This document shows, one piece after another, positions 52,245 to 62,721 of a stretch of DNA of 64,000 nt. The DNA is taken from NCBI GenBank assembly GCA_020848995.1, contig JADLHA010000040.1, positions 1 through 64,000 of the forward strand, read 5' to 3'. The notes under the pieces were generated by a model. That model saw only the letters and a program-made list of their open reading frames with translations. It was not told where the DNA came from and made no database searches. The DNA comes from Saprospiraceae bacterium (GTDB lineage: Bacteria > Bacteroidota > Bacteroidia > Chitinophagales > Saprospiraceae). Position 1 is the stretch's first letter. Every line of letters begins with the position of its first letter. The position numbers and the translations under genes are program-made.

Positions 52245-55200
52245 ATGAGAGTTGCTTTCTGCTGTTTGCTCCTGCCTTTTGTCATTGGGTCTGGCTCGTT
52301 ACAAGCCCAATGCAACTTCAGCGTGAATGCAGGCCCCGACCTCAAAGTCTGCAATCCCGGTGACAAGGTCACCATCAACGGCAAGGTGACCGGAGGCAAC
52401 GTGCAGGAAATCTTCTGGGAACCTCCTACGGGACTCAGCAATCCGAAGTCCCCGGTGACCATCGCCACTGTGTTTTCCACGATGGAGTACGTACTCACCG
52501 CCAAGGGGCTGAGTACGACGAACCTCATCACCAACGGCAATTTTGAGGCGGGAAATACGGGATTCACCACGGACTACATGCTAGGTACAAGTTCCTGTTA
52601 CGGTCTGGGCTATCTGGACTGCGAGGGTACTTACGCGGTCATCAACAACCCGCAGCTCGGCCATGCGGGTTTTGCCCCTTGCGGCGACCACACCAGTGGT
52701 TCCGGTTTGATGATGGTCCTCAACGGTTCCGCAAGCCTTCAAAACGTTTGGTGCCAGAACATCAACGTCATCCCAGACATGGACTATGCCTTCACTGCCT
52801 GGGTTACAGCCGTCGTCTCTTCCTCGCCCCCGATCCTTCAGTTTTCCATCAACGGCTCCCCCATCGGTTCCATATTCAACAGCAGCGGTGCGGTGTGCAA
52901 CTGGGAGAAGTACGAGGCCATCTGGAATTCCGGGGGCAATACCACAGCTGAGATCTGCATCGTCAACCTCAATACAGCTACCGGTGGGAACGATTTCGCC
53001 ATTGACGACCTCAGTTTCCGCAAGTTCTGTGAAGTTCGCGATACCGTGAAAGTCGAAGTGGAAGAATTCACTTTCCAAATCGCCCCACCCGATCCGGTCA
53101 ACTGCGATATGCCTCGCGTTCAGATCGATGCCACAGGTTCCTCTTCCGGTACTGGCTGGACTTATATGTGGACGACGGGAGACGGCAAGATCATCTCGGG
53201 CGCACGCACCCTTCAACCCCTCGTCGAGGGTCCTGGAACCTACTACCTCACCATCTGCTCCCCGCTGCCGAATTGTTGCAAAACCGAACAGGTCACCGTA
53301 GTGGGCAACATCCGGCCACCAGACTTACAGCTAACGACAAAAGACACCATTGGATGCAACCAGCTGGTCGCATCGATTTTCAGCCGCAGCAAGGTCTTTC
53401 CCCTTCAATACGAGTGGGGTGGGCCGAATGGCTTTTCCTCTTCCGACCCGATTGCCGTGGTTTCCTCCGGCGGGGTTTACACCCTGACCATCACGGATGA
53501 ATACAACTGCAAAACGGTTGATTCGATACTCGTCGCCGAGCGCGACGACAATCCCAAAATCAGCATTGCTGGCCAAAACATCGACTGCGTGCGGGATTCA
53601 GCCTTACTCAAGGGCAGTTCTACCGTTTCCGGATCCATCTTCGAATGGTTTGGACCAGGCAATTTTTACATAAAATCCGATAGCTTCCAAACTGCCGACA
53701 GCGGACTGTACGTGCTCCGGGTGAGTACACCCTCCGGCTGCGTCAAAACAGATTCTTTGCGCGTGAGCAAGGACATCCAAAAACCCATCATTCAATTATC
53801 CGCAGACACGATCACGTGTGCGTCAGACACCGCGCACCTGCGCGCGGTTGCCGACCGGACTTTGGTCGATTGGATCTGGTCATCGACCCACTATTTTGTG
53901 CCCGTCGATTCGTATCATATTTTAACCACCCTTCCGGGAGTTTACCGGTTTATTGCCAAAGGACTCAACCAGTGTGCCGACACCTTCCAGATCGAAGTAC
54001 ATGCGGATACCGTCCATCCGCTGCTGCTGTTGAGGCCCGATACCCTGAGTTGCAACCGGCGTTTTGCCCTGCTGGTTTCAGGAAGTGACGCTTCCCTTGA
54101 GTGGACAGGACCAGGTGGATCCTTTTCATCTTCCGACAGTCTGCTGGTAAATGTGCCCGGTATCTATACGGCAAGAGCCACTTATCCTAACGGTTGTTCG
54201 GACATTGACTCGGTGACCATCGCAATCGACACCAGTTCGCCGGTGTTAAATTCAGCAGACGACACGCTGACCTGCGTCAGAACGACCACAACCCTATTCC
54301 TTAAAGGTCCTTCAGAAGCGGTTTATAGCTGGAACGGACCAAAGGGGTTTACTTCATCTTTACAGCAGCCTGGAGCAGATCTCACGGGAACTTATGTAGT
54401 AACGGCTACCTTAGCTAACGGTTGTTCATCGCGTGCCATGATCGAAATACATGCCGATACCGCAAGGCCTTTGATCATTCACCAGAACGACACCATCAAT
54501 TGCAAAAAAGACAGTGTGCGCCTAACGGCATCGGTCATTGGCGATGGGGTCCGCTACGATTGGTCTGGTCCCTCAGGGTTCAGCTCAACCGATTCGAGTC
54601 CGTACATTTCTATTCCCGGAGACTACCGGTTGATAGCCTACAATGCTAACGGATGTTCGGATTCTGCGACATTGACCATCTTTCGCGACGTCCGCAAGCC
54701 GGATCTTTACATTTCACCAGACACCCTCAACTGTATAAAGCGCAGTGCCCTCTTGCGGGCCATTACCAACCGCGACAGTCTGCGCTTTGAGTGGACGGGT
54801 CCGGGAGGATATTTCAGCTCCGATTCGACCGCAATGGTCACGGGAGGAGGCAGATATACCCTTCGCGTCGAAAGCCCGGAAGGCTGCCAGTCAGAATGGA
54901 CGGTCGAGGTGGCTGAAGATACCGCAAGACCCTTATTTACCATCGTTTCCGACTCCCTCAACTGCTTAAAAACATTTATCCGCCTTGGGGTGAACACCCG
55001 TTCCGATACATCATGGGTCGAATGGACCGGGCCCCAGGGATTTACAAGTACAATTCTTCAACCGGAGATCGATCTTGGAGGCCGATACCAGCTCCGCATC
55101 CGCTCAGCGAACTTCTGCGAGGACAGCGCGACGATTTGGATTCCTCAGGACACAGCACACCCTCAAATCAATCTTTTGGCAGACTCCATCAGTTGCCGCA

Positions 55201-56636
55201 ACCGGATGGCCCACCTTAGCGCCAACGTCATTCCAATCAACATCACGGGCACGTGGACCTTACCCGGGGGTCAACAGATCAGAACCAATGCCCTCAGTTA
55301 CCCCTCCGGTGGTACCTACCTGTTCGAAGCCAGGGGAAATAATCATTGCGCGAGCACTGCCTCCGTTTTCGTACCCTTAGATACCTTAGCCCCAGACCTT
55401 CGCGTTTTTGATGACACCATCACCTGTGCTCAGGCTTCAGTTGTACTACGCGCAATCAGCAACACTACGGACCTGCAATACGCCTGGACAGGACCAGGCC
55501 AACCCACGTCTGCTGCAGACACCTTAAAAACCTCGCTGCCCGGAATATACCAGGCTTTGGTCACTTCAACTAACGGATGTTCGTCATCAGCACTTCTGGT
55601 CGTTCAGATTGACACCCTTCATCCAGCTGCCTTTGCCCGATCCGACAGCATCAGTTGTCTTCGCGACCAGGCCTTATTGGAGGGCATATCGGACAATCCC
55701 GCCGCACAGTTGCAATGGTTTGATCCTACCGGACAAAAGATTGACCGCGGAAGCCGTTTCACCGTTTCCGAAGGTGGCCGGTACCGGCTCGAGGTGATCC
55801 TGCCAGCGAATGGTTGCCGCACGACCCTTTGGCATGAAGTATACCGCGACAGTCTGATCATCCGCGATGTTTCGCTTCAGACCGTCAACCCCATATGCAG
55901 GGCCATTTCTGGAAGTGTGTACATTCTCCAGACGCTGGGGGGCCATGGCGGAATGGAATTTTCGGTTGACGAACCGGATCAATGGCAATCTTCCACTGCA
56001 TTTGAAGGATTGCTTCCGGGTACGCACGTACTTTATGCCCGCGATAGTTCCGGATGCCGCTACCAGAAAAGTTTTTCCATTACAGAAATCCCGGCAGTGC
56101 AGGCTGATCTGACACCAGAAATCACTTTGCGCCTCGGTCAATCGACCCGACTCGATCTGACGGTACTCCCGGATCCTGCCATTGCGGCTACTTACCGGTG
56201 GAGGCCGGAAACTTACCTGAGTTGCTCCGACTGCGAAGATCCGGAGACCAGCCCTCTGCGAAACATCGAATACGAGGTAACTGTAATCGATACGAACGGT
56301 TGTTCGGCCACCCAAACCATCCGGGTCCGCATCGAGACCCCGCGCGCATGGGTACCCAACGCCTTCAGTCCAAACGGAGACCAGATCAACGACCACCTTT
56401 ACATTCACAGCAGCGATCCCGATGTGACGCGCGTTCACTTTTTCAGGATTTATGACCGCTGGGGCAATCAGGTTTTCGCATACCACGATGGTGCTCCCAA
56501 TCAGCCGGCGCATGGCTGGGATGGAAGTTTTCAGGGTGAAAAGTGTAACCCGGGTGTCTTTACATATGTTGCAGAAATTGAATGGATCAACGGAGAAAAA
56601 TGGATCTTAAGAGGAGACGCAACGCTCATCCGGTGA
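52245..56636 (+). CDS. Giant surface protein with 12 PKD/Ig-like repeats and CHU_C domain (paralogue 1)
   Basis: 1463 residues from the ATG at 52245 (signal peptide ending SLQAQ). Order: a PKD-like opening (VNAGPDLKVC); a jelly-roll-like domain starting NLITNGNFEAGN (~residues 90-265); about 12 tandem units of ~75-80 residues, each with a D-(T/S)-(L/I)-x-C start, W-x-GP-x-GF core and NGCS end, so two Cys per unit; a SprB-like unit; a PKD-like unit with LSCSDCEDPE; and the gliding-motility-associated end WVPNAFSPNGDQIND ... FFRIYDRWGNQVF. Exported by the type IX system and surface-attached. A probable long adhesin. The next gene has the same architecture. Confidence 0.88.
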   Translation: MRVAFCCLLLPFVIGSGSLQAQCNFSVNAGPDLKVCNPGDKVTINGKVTGGNVQEIFWEPPTGLSNPKSPVTIATVFSTMEYVLTAKGLSTTNLITNGNFEAGNTGFTTDYMLGTSSCYGLGYLDCEGTYAVINNPQLGHAGFAPCGDHTSGSGLMMVLNGSASLQNVWCQNINVIPDMDYAFTAWVTAVVSSSPPILQFSINGSPIGSIFNSSGAVCNWEKYEAIWNSGGNTTAEICIVNLNTATGGNDFAIDDLSFRKFCEVRDTVKVEVEEFTFQIAPPDPVNCDMPRVQIDATGSSSGTGWTYMWTTGDGKIISGARTLQPLVEGPGTYYLTICSPLPNCCKTEQVTVVGNIRPPDLQLTTKDTIGCNQLVASIFSRSKVFPLQYEWGGPNGFSSSDPIAVVSSGGVYTLTITDEYNCKTVDSILVAERDDNPKISIAGQNIDCVRDSALLKGSSTVSGSIFEWFGPGNFYIKSDSFQTADSGLYVLRVSTPSGCVKTDSLRVSKDIQKPIIQLSADTITCASDTAHLRAVADRTLVDWIWSSTHYFVPVDSYHILTTLPGVYRFIAKGLNQCADTFQIEVHADTVHPLLLLRPDTLSCNRRFALLVSGSDASLEWTGPGGSFSSSDSLLVNVPGIYTARATYPNGCSDIDSVTIAIDTSSPVLNSADDTLTCVRTTTTLFLKGPSEAVYSWNGPKGFTSSLQQPGADLTGTYVVTATLANGCSSRAMIEIHADTARPLIIHQNDTINCKKDSVRLTASVIGDGVRYDWSGPSGFSSTDSSPYISIPGDYRLIAYNANGCSDSATLTIFRDVRKPDLYISPDTLNCIKRSALLRAITNRDSLRFEWTGPGGYFSSDSTAMVTGGGRYTLRVESPEGCQSEWTVEVAEDTARPLFTIVSDSLNCLKTFIRLGVNTRSDTSWVEWTGPQGFTSTILQPEIDLGGRYQLRIRSANFCEDSATIWIPQDTAHPQINLLADSISCRNRMAHLSANVIPINITGTWTLPGGQQIRTNALSYPSGGTYLFEARGNNHCASTASVFVPLDTLAPDLRVFDDTITCAQASVVLRAISNTTDLQYAWTGPGQPTSAADTLKTSLPGIYQALVTSTNGCSSSALLVVQIDTLHPAAFARSDSISCLRDQALLEGISDNPAAQLQWFDPTGQKIDRGSRFTVSEGGRYRLEVILPANGCRTTLWHEVYRDSLIIRDVSLQTVNPICRAISGSVYILQTLGGHGGMEFSVDEPDQWQSSTAFEGLLPGTHVLYARDSSGCRYQKSFSITEIPAVQADLTPEITLRLGQSTRLDLTVLPDPAIAATYRWRPETYLSCSDCEDPETSPLRNIEYEVTVIDTNGCSATQTIRVRIETPRAWVPNAFSPNGDQINDHLYIHSSDPDVTRVHFFRIYDRWGNQVFAYHDGAPNQPAHGWDGSFQGEKCNPGVFTYVAEIEWINGEKWILRGDATLIR

Positions 56637-56713
56637 GCTTGGCATCAGGTATTTTTAAAAAGCGCATGCCATTGTTTTTCAAGGCACGGGAAATTGCATT
56701 ACACATCCTAACC

Positions 56714-59700
56714 ATGTTTTTCCCTGCAAAGGGTACAATCGCCAGATGCGCGATTGCAAGTTGTGTGTTTGCCTCCCTCGCCGTGGCGTTACAGGGGCAG
56801 CATCATCCTGGTGGAAAGCCGGTTTATGCAATGCCCAATTCCTGCGGCATCGTAGTAAACGCCGGACCAGACATCACGATTTGTGCCGGCGAGGGCAAGA
56901 CACTCAATGCAAGTGTATCGGGGAGCAATCAGTTTAGTTGGGAACCTGCTGACGGACTCAGCAACCCAAACATTCTGAATCCCGTAGCAAACCCTGCTGC
57001 CACGACCAGCTATACCCTGACGGCCCGGGCCGTTTCGGGCAATCTCATCAGCAATGGCGGTTTTGAAACCGGAAACATCAATCCGGCGACCAGTCAGTAC
57101 TCACCCTATACCAATGTCAACGATCTCATTGCTTCCACGGGAGGCTACATGGTCATGAGCGTTCCCCAAATTGCAATAGCCTTCGGTTGCACCCCAAACA
57201 TCGGTGCATTTACCATGGTCATCACACCCACCGGGTCATCGTCAAACATCTGGTGTCAGACCCTTTCCGTTTTTCCAAATACCGATTACAAGATAGATTA
57301 CAAGGTCTTTGGCATTCCCTACCTCTTCAGTGCACCGCCTACCATCGGGGTTAAGGTCAACGGAAGTCTCATCGGTACCGTTGACGCGATCAGTGGCCTC
57401 TGCCTTGAGGCAAGTGGAAGTTTTACCTGGAACAGCGCGTCTGCTACGACGGCAACGATCTGTTTTGCCAACTACGGAGGAACCGGCCCGCTGAGCATGT
57501 GCGCCATAGACGACATCGTGGTTCGCGAATGCTGTGAAGAACGAGACGAAGTAACGGTAACGGTGTACGAATTGCTCGCAGATATGCTTCCTCCGGACGA
57601 GATCAATTGCTTCAACCGGCCCTTGAGGCTGGATGCCAGCGGCTCCAGCTCAGGACCAGGCATCAGTTACCTGTGGACTACGCGCAACGGGCGCATACTC
57701 AGTGGAGACCGTACGCTGACTCCCGTCATCGATTCTCCCGGAGTCTACACCTTAAAAATTACAGGACCCTTTGGCTGCGAAGTCGAGCAAATGATCGAAG
57801 TGAAAGGCAGTGTAACTCCCCCCGATATCTCAACCAAAAAAGAAGACATCACGTGCCAGAATCACATGGGCCGCATTGAAGCGACGAGCAAATCACAGGC
57901 CCCCACGTATGAATGGACAGGTCCGGGAGGTTATTACAGCACGAGGGCAAGCAATACCAACATACAGGAACCGGGGACGTACACCATCAAAGTAACCGAC
58001 GATTATGGCTGCACGAATACGGCATCTGTTGAAATAGAGGATTTGCGGACAGAACTTTACGCAGAACTTGCCGGCGACAGCCTGGGTTGCTCCAAGGATA
58101 CGGCCGTGCTGCAGGCAACCAGCCTTGCAATCAAACCCATCTACCGGTGGCGGGGACCGGGAGCTTTTCAGAAAGACAGTTCAGACCGTGCAGTGGTACG
58201 CGACACTGGCTGGTATTATTTGACGACCACGGACAGCCTGGGTTGCAGGGAACTGGATTCCTTTTACGTTCCGAATACAGGCACCCGACTTACCATATCG
58301 CTTTCTGCAGATACCCTTACCTGCGACCGCACTTCTGTGATCCTGCGACTTGTCGCAGATACGACCTCAACTGTTTCCTGGAAAGGTCCCGGGAATTTCA
58401 GTTCCACGGAACGGATGCCCGCGATCAGCGAAAGCGGATGGTACTTTGTCGAACTCACGACAGCCGACGGTTGCAGCGCCAAAGATTCCGTCTTCGTTGT
58501 TAAATCTGCCGACGTACCCGATGTCTTTCTTTCACCCGCCGACACCCTGAGGTGCGACCGTCCGGCAGTGACGCTGACCGGAGGCAGCCTGACGGCGGGT
58601 GCGTCCTTACTATGGAATACGCCCTCCGGAGATCTGCGCGACCAAACCTCCGTTACCACAACCATTCCAGGCAACTACACGCTGACGGTTACCGCACCCA
58701 ATGGGTGCAGTGTCCAGGCAAGTGTTACCATAGCTATTGACACCCTGCGTCCGTTGTTTATCCTCAACGCCGACACACTGAACTGCAAAGTGGATTCGGC
58801 CTGGATTCGTTACGCAGGCCCTGATGCTGCAAGCTACCTGTGGAGCGGTCCTTCGGGATTGACCAGTACCGTTCGCGAAATCCGCACGGGTCTTCCCGGA
58901 TGGCATAAGCTCGTCGCCAAAGCAAACAACGGTTGTTCCTATGAAGATTCGGCATTCGTTTCGATCGACCGCAGTCCCCCCATTTTGACACTCCGGGCAG
59001 ACACCATCACCTGCGACCGAATGATCGTAAGTCCCAAGGTTGCAACCGATTCAACTGCGACCGTTTTTCATTGGATGGGTCCCGGAGGCTTTTTTGCTGA
59101 TGTAAAGTCCATTCAGACTGGCATTCCAGGAAACTACACTCTGACCGTTACTTCAACTAACGGTTGTTCGGATTCAGCCATTTTAACCATTGCTGCGGAT
59201 ACGGTCCGGCCCCGGGCAACCCTTCAGGCTGACACCATTACTTGCAAACAAAATGGAACAATACAAGCCGGCATGATCACCGGCAACATTGCCAGGATGC
59301 AATGGGTAGGTCCGGGCGGGTTTTCCATTCAAACATCGTCTTCTGATGTCTTTGTGGGTGGAACCTACACCTTTACTATCTGGGGAACTAACGGTTGTTC
59401 GTATACAGACTCGGTTGAGGTAATTCAAAAAGACCGCATCCCCGATTTGCAGGTTGCAGGTGACACCATTACGTGCAGCCGTTCATCCGTTTTGTTAAAT
59501 GCAAGCACCTCCACCACAGGGGTACAGGTTGAATGGACCGGACCCAACGGTTTCCGGTCGGATCAGCTTCGTCCTGTCGTAAGCGATTCTGGCTGGTATA
59601 CCATCCAACTTACAGACTCCCTGGGTTGTTCGGTCAGTCAGGTCATATACATCGGACAAAGAACAATCCCCCCCCTCGTTAAGCTGTCGCATGACCGCGA

Positions 59701-61150
59701 TTCGATCACCTGTAAAGACAGCTTAGTGGCCATCACAAAAGATCCTGCTTCCGGTAGCGGCACCCTAACCTGGTCAGGACCCGGCGGCTTCTTTGCCACA
59801 AAGGATTCTATAGCGGTAAGCCGTGCCGGCTGGTATAAATTGCAGATCACCGACGCTTACGGGTGTTCGTCGTTAGACAGTTTCCTTTTGCGGGACACCA
59901 GGCATCTACCTTCGATAACCCTGGAACCAGATACCATTACCTGCCGCAGAAAACAACTGACCATGCGGCTCACCTCCCAGGATCCCGGCCTGGTCTTTGA
60001 CTGGTCTGGGCCCCCGGGATTTTCGAGTTCAGAACAAAATCCGGTCATTCAGATACCCGGCAACTACCAGGTCACCGCAACCAACAGCAGCGGTTGCAGC
60101 CTGTTGCTTTCCATAACCATTGCTGCCGATACGACTAAGCCAGACCTCAGCCTTTCAGCTGACACCATCAACTGCACGCGGGATCGCGTTCCGGTTAAAG
60201 CTGGCAGTTCCTTGCAAGGCTTTACCATGAGCTGGAATGGTCCCAATGGTTTCACCTACACCCTTCCACAATTCAACACGGATAAACCTGGCCTGTATAC
60301 CTGCAAGATCGTCAATCCGCGCACTGGATGCAGCACTACCGATTCGATACTGGTTGTCGAAGATACCGGCCGGATCCGCTTTGTCGATGCCAGTCCGGTG
60401 CATGCGAACTGCCAACGCGAAACCGGCTACATCCAAATCCATTCCATTGCGGGAGGAAAAGCGCCTTATGTTTATTCAGCAGATCGTGGGTCGAGCTTCG
60501 TAACTGACCTTGCGGCCTTAGCGCTTCCTCCAGGGATCCATCCTATTGAGGTAAGGGATGCCAATGGTTGCACCTACGATTTTTCGATCGAGATCCTGCG
60601 CGAAGGGGGTGTCCGCATCGACTTATTGCCCTCCATAGAATTGAAGGCTGGTGAATCGCGGAGGATCAAACTCAACATTTTGTCCGATCCAGGAGCCGTC
60701 CGCCTCATCTCTTGGGATCCCGCTGATCAGCTGGACTGCAGTGATTGCCTTGAACCCCTGCTCACAGCTCGATACGATGGATTGATCCGGGTAATCGTTA
60801 CCGATACAAATGGCTGTTCCAGCGAGGCCACTTTGGAACTGCGCATTCTCAAGGAGGTGAAGATCTATTTTCCCAATGCATTCTCACCCAACGGAGATAA
60901 CATTAACGATGCGTTTTATCCCATCGATCACTCCAATGCTGCTAGCATAGAATCTTTGCGGATATTCGACCGCTGGGGCAACCTGGTCTTTTCAAACGAG
61001 CGCTTTGCAGCCAATTCGCCCGATCAGGGGTGGAATGGAAGGGGCATCAATGGAAAACGCAATCTTCCAGGCGTTTACCTTTACTCTGCAAAGGTCAAAA
61101 CAGATCAAGGCATCATCGTGTTTTCCGGAGAAGTTAACCTCATTGAATGA
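56714..61150 (+). CDS. Giant surface protein with 12 PKD/Ig-like repeats and CHU_C domain (paralogue 2)
   Basis: 1478 residues from the ATG at 56714, chosen for its signal peptide (IASCVFASLAVALQGQ); an ATG at 56666 is the alternative. The architecture copies the upstream gene: VNAGPDITIC opening, NLISNGGFETGN jelly-roll-like domain, about 12 two-Cys units (ADTITC / WxGPGGF / GCS), SprB-like unit, DCSDCLEP segment and the CHU_C end YFPNAFSPNGDNIND ... LRIFDRWGNLVF, ending GEVNLIE. A tandem gene duplication is evident. Probably a surface fibre or adhesin secreted by T9SS. Ligand unknown. Confidence 0.88.
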   Translation: MFFPAKGTIARCAIASCVFASLAVALQGQHHPGGKPVYAMPNSCGIVVNAGPDITICAGEGKTLNASVSGSNQFSWEPADGLSNPNILNPVANPAATTSYTLTARAVSGNLISNGGFETGNINPATSQYSPYTNVNDLIASTGGYMVMSVPQIAIAFGCTPNIGAFTMVITPTGSSSNIWCQTLSVFPNTDYKIDYKVFGIPYLFSAPPTIGVKVNGSLIGTVDAISGLCLEASGSFTWNSASATTATICFANYGGTGPLSMCAIDDIVVRECCEERDEVTVTVYELLADMLPPDEINCFNRPLRLDASGSSSGPGISYLWTTRNGRILSGDRTLTPVIDSPGVYTLKITGPFGCEVEQMIEVKGSVTPPDISTKKEDITCQNHMGRIEATSKSQAPTYEWTGPGGYYSTRASNTNIQEPGTYTIKVTDDYGCTNTASVEIEDLRTELYAELAGDSLGCSKDTAVLQATSLAIKPIYRWRGPGAFQKDSSDRAVVRDTGWYYLTTTDSLGCRELDSFYVPNTGTRLTISLSADTLTCDRTSVILRLVADTTSTVSWKGPGNFSSTERMPAISESGWYFVELTTADGCSAKDSVFVVKSADVPDVFLSPADTLRCDRPAVTLTGGSLTAGASLLWNTPSGDLRDQTSVTTTIPGNYTLTVTAPNGCSVQASVTIAIDTLRPLFILNADTLNCKVDSAWIRYAGPDAASYLWSGPSGLTSTVREIRTGLPGWHKLVAKANNGCSYEDSAFVSIDRSPPILTLRADTITCDRMIVSPKVATDSTATVFHWMGPGGFFADVKSIQTGIPGNYTLTVTSTNGCSDSAILTIAADTVRPRATLQADTITCKQNGTIQAGMITGNIARMQWVGPGGFSIQTSSSDVFVGGTYTFTIWGTNGCSYTDSVEVIQKDRIPDLQVAGDTITCSRSSVLLNASTSTTGVQVEWTGPNGFRSDQLRPVVSDSGWYTIQLTDSLGCSVSQVIYIGQRTIPPLVKLSHDRDSITCKDSLVAITKDPASGSGTLTWSGPGGFFATKDSIAVSRAGWYKLQITDAYGCSSLDSFLLRDTRHLPSITLEPDTITCRRKQLTMRLTSQDPGLVFDWSGPPGFSSSEQNPVIQIPGNYQVTATNSSGCSLLLSITIAADTTKPDLSLSADTINCTRDRVPVKAGSSLQGFTMSWNGPNGFTYTLPQFNTDKPGLYTCKIVNPRTGCSTTDSILVVEDTGRIRFVDASPVHANCQRETGYIQIHSIAGGKAPYVYSADRGSSFVTDLAALALPPGIHPIEVRDANGCTYDFSIEILREGGVRIDLLPSIELKAGESRRIKLNILSDPGAVRLISWDPADQLDCSDCLEPLLTARYDGLIRVIVTDTNGCSSEATLELRILKEVKIYFPNAFSPNGDNINDAFYPIDHSNAASIESLRIFDRWGNLVFSNERFAANSPDQGWNGRGINGKRNLPGVYLYSAKVKTDQGIIVFSGEVNLIE

Positions 61151-61154
61151 CCCC

Positions 61155-61793
61155 ATGGAGTCCAGCACACTGCGGAGTATGTATGCTTACTGTGAACAAT
61201 GGAGCCATCCTGAAAGCGAGATTCTTCACCAGCTTGAAAGGGATACTTTCCTGAATACGCCAACACCCCAAATGCTGTCCGGAAAGTTACAGGGTCGCAT
61301 GCTGAGCTTCTTGTCGCAGCTCAAACGACCGCATCTGGCGCTCGACATCGGTGGTTTTACCGGGTACAGTGCGCGCTGCATCGCAGAAGGTCTGTCTGCG
61401 GGGGGAACCGTTCATTCCATTGAGATCACTGATGACTACGAGCACATTCGCCGGCGCAATCTCGACGGAGATCCCATTGCAGAAAACATCGTATGGCACC
61501 ATGCCGACGCAATCGAATGCATTTCCAAACTCGACCACCCGTGGGATTTTGTATTTGTCGACGCTGCAAAGTCTCAATACCCTGCTATCCTCAAACTGTT
61601 GGAACCGCGCATGAAAGCGGGTGCCCTGCTGGTTGCAGACAATGTGCTGTGGTATGGCAAAGTACTTAGCGAGCCCATGGATGCGGAAACAAAAGCCGTT
61701 CACCTTTTCAACCAGCAACTGCACGACTCCCCGGCGTGGCAAACCATTGTACTTCCCGTAAGAGATGGGTGGAGTTTATCCGTAAGACGCTGA
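61155..61793 (+). CDS. O-methyltransferase (family 3)
   Basis: 212 residues from the ATG at 61155. Motif I ALDIGGFTGYSARCIAEGL, acidic VHSIEITDDYEHI, and WDFVFVDAAKSQYPAIL with metal-binding Asp, then GALLVADNVLWYGKV. These are typical of catechol/caffeoyl-CoA-type O-methyltransferases, which need a divalent metal. It follows the giant protein gene by 4 nt and precedes the next gene by 13 nt, so an operon is likely. Substrate unknown. Confidence 0.85.
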   Translation: MESSTLRSMYAYCEQWSHPESEILHQLERDTFLNTPTPQMLSGKLQGRMLSFLSQLKRPHLALDIGGFTGYSARCIAEGLSAGGTVHSIEITDDYEHIRRRNLDGDPIAENIVWHHADAIECISKLDHPWDFVFVDAAKSQYPAILKLLEPRMKAGALLVADNVLWYGKVLSEPMDAETKAVHLFNQQLHDSPAWQTIVLPVRDGWSLSVRR

Positions 61794-61806
61794 AGATGCC
61801 CGGACG

Positions 61807-62721
61807 ATGAAGCAGCCCAGGCCAAAAATCATTTGCGCAGCACAGATCGAGGATTTCCCGGCCCGTGTTCCTGATCAAATCACTTCGCAGGCCTGGTTTC
61901 TCAGACATGTATGCAAGTATGCATGCTTGCTGGAAAACGATGGTTGGCCCTCCTACATTCCGCTGGCAAAAAAAATGGGCATCTGGAAGCCCAGTGTGCC
62001 TCCATTTGTTCAAAAAATAGAAATGCCGGGACCGGCATCCTTGCCGGGACCGGCCAGTTCCCTGTTGACGCAGCTCAGCGAATGGTATTCCTGCGGCGAT
62101 ATCTGCCTTCGCACAGGCATTTCCACACTGCCAAAAGGCATCAGCGCTACCGTTCGCACCAATTTTGTTCTGCCGCTCGAAACCAGCCACTCCGCCCGGT
62201 TTGATGCTTACAACAAGGGGCACAAACTCAGCGTGCGGAGTGCACAAAAAATGCAGATCAACATTGAAATGCAGCACGACGCTGCAGGATTTGTGAGCGA
62301 CTGTCTCCGCTTAGGTAAAACGGGCATTCCTCCTGCTTACCGGCGAGCAGAAATGATGATAAACCTGTTAAAGGAATGCATCGATCGGAATGCGGCCATC
62401 CTGTGCGTTGCAAGGGATGCTCAATCACAGGTCGTTGCGGGTGCCTTTTTCAGCAAATACGCCAACCGGTTGACCTACCACCTGTCCTTTGCATCCTCTT
62501 CTGGAAGAAAAGCAGGTGCCATGCACGCCATCGTGGATGCAGTCATCGAACGACACAGCCGTAGCCAATACCTGCTCGATTTCGAAGGAAGCATGCACCC
62601 TGGTATCGCTTACTTTATGCGGGGTTTCGGAGCACATGAAGAACTTTATTACCACTATGCGTGGAACAGCAATCCGCTGTGCAAAATCATCGCACTGCGG
62701 CGAAAGCTGTTGTCAAAATAG
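61807..62721 (+). CDS. GNAT/FemAB-like acyltransferase
   Basis: 304 residues. The C-terminal half has the acyltransferase outline ILCVARDAQSQVVAGAFFSKYANRLTYHLS, then GAMHAIVDAVIERH and YLLDFEGSMHPGIAYFMRGFGA, a pattern seen in FemAB/GNAT-like proteins of Bacteroidota. The N-terminal half is poorly conserved. It might acylate or aminoacylate an envelope component. Its stop overlaps the convergent barrel gene by 9 nt. Confidence 0.65.
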   Translation: MKQPRPKIICAAQIEDFPARVPDQITSQAWFLRHVCKYACLLENDGWPSYIPLAKKMGIWKPSVPPFVQKIEMPGPASLPGPASSLLTQLSEWYSCGDICLRTGISTLPKGISATVRTNFVLPLETSHSARFDAYNKGHKLSVRSAQKMQINIEMQHDAAGFVSDCLRLGKTGIPPAYRRAEMMINLLKECIDRNAAILCVARDAQSQVVAGAFFSKYANRLTYHLSFASSSGRKAGAMHAIVDAVIERHSRSQYLLDFEGSMHPGIAYFMRGFGAHEELYYHYAWNSNPLCKIIALRRKLLSK

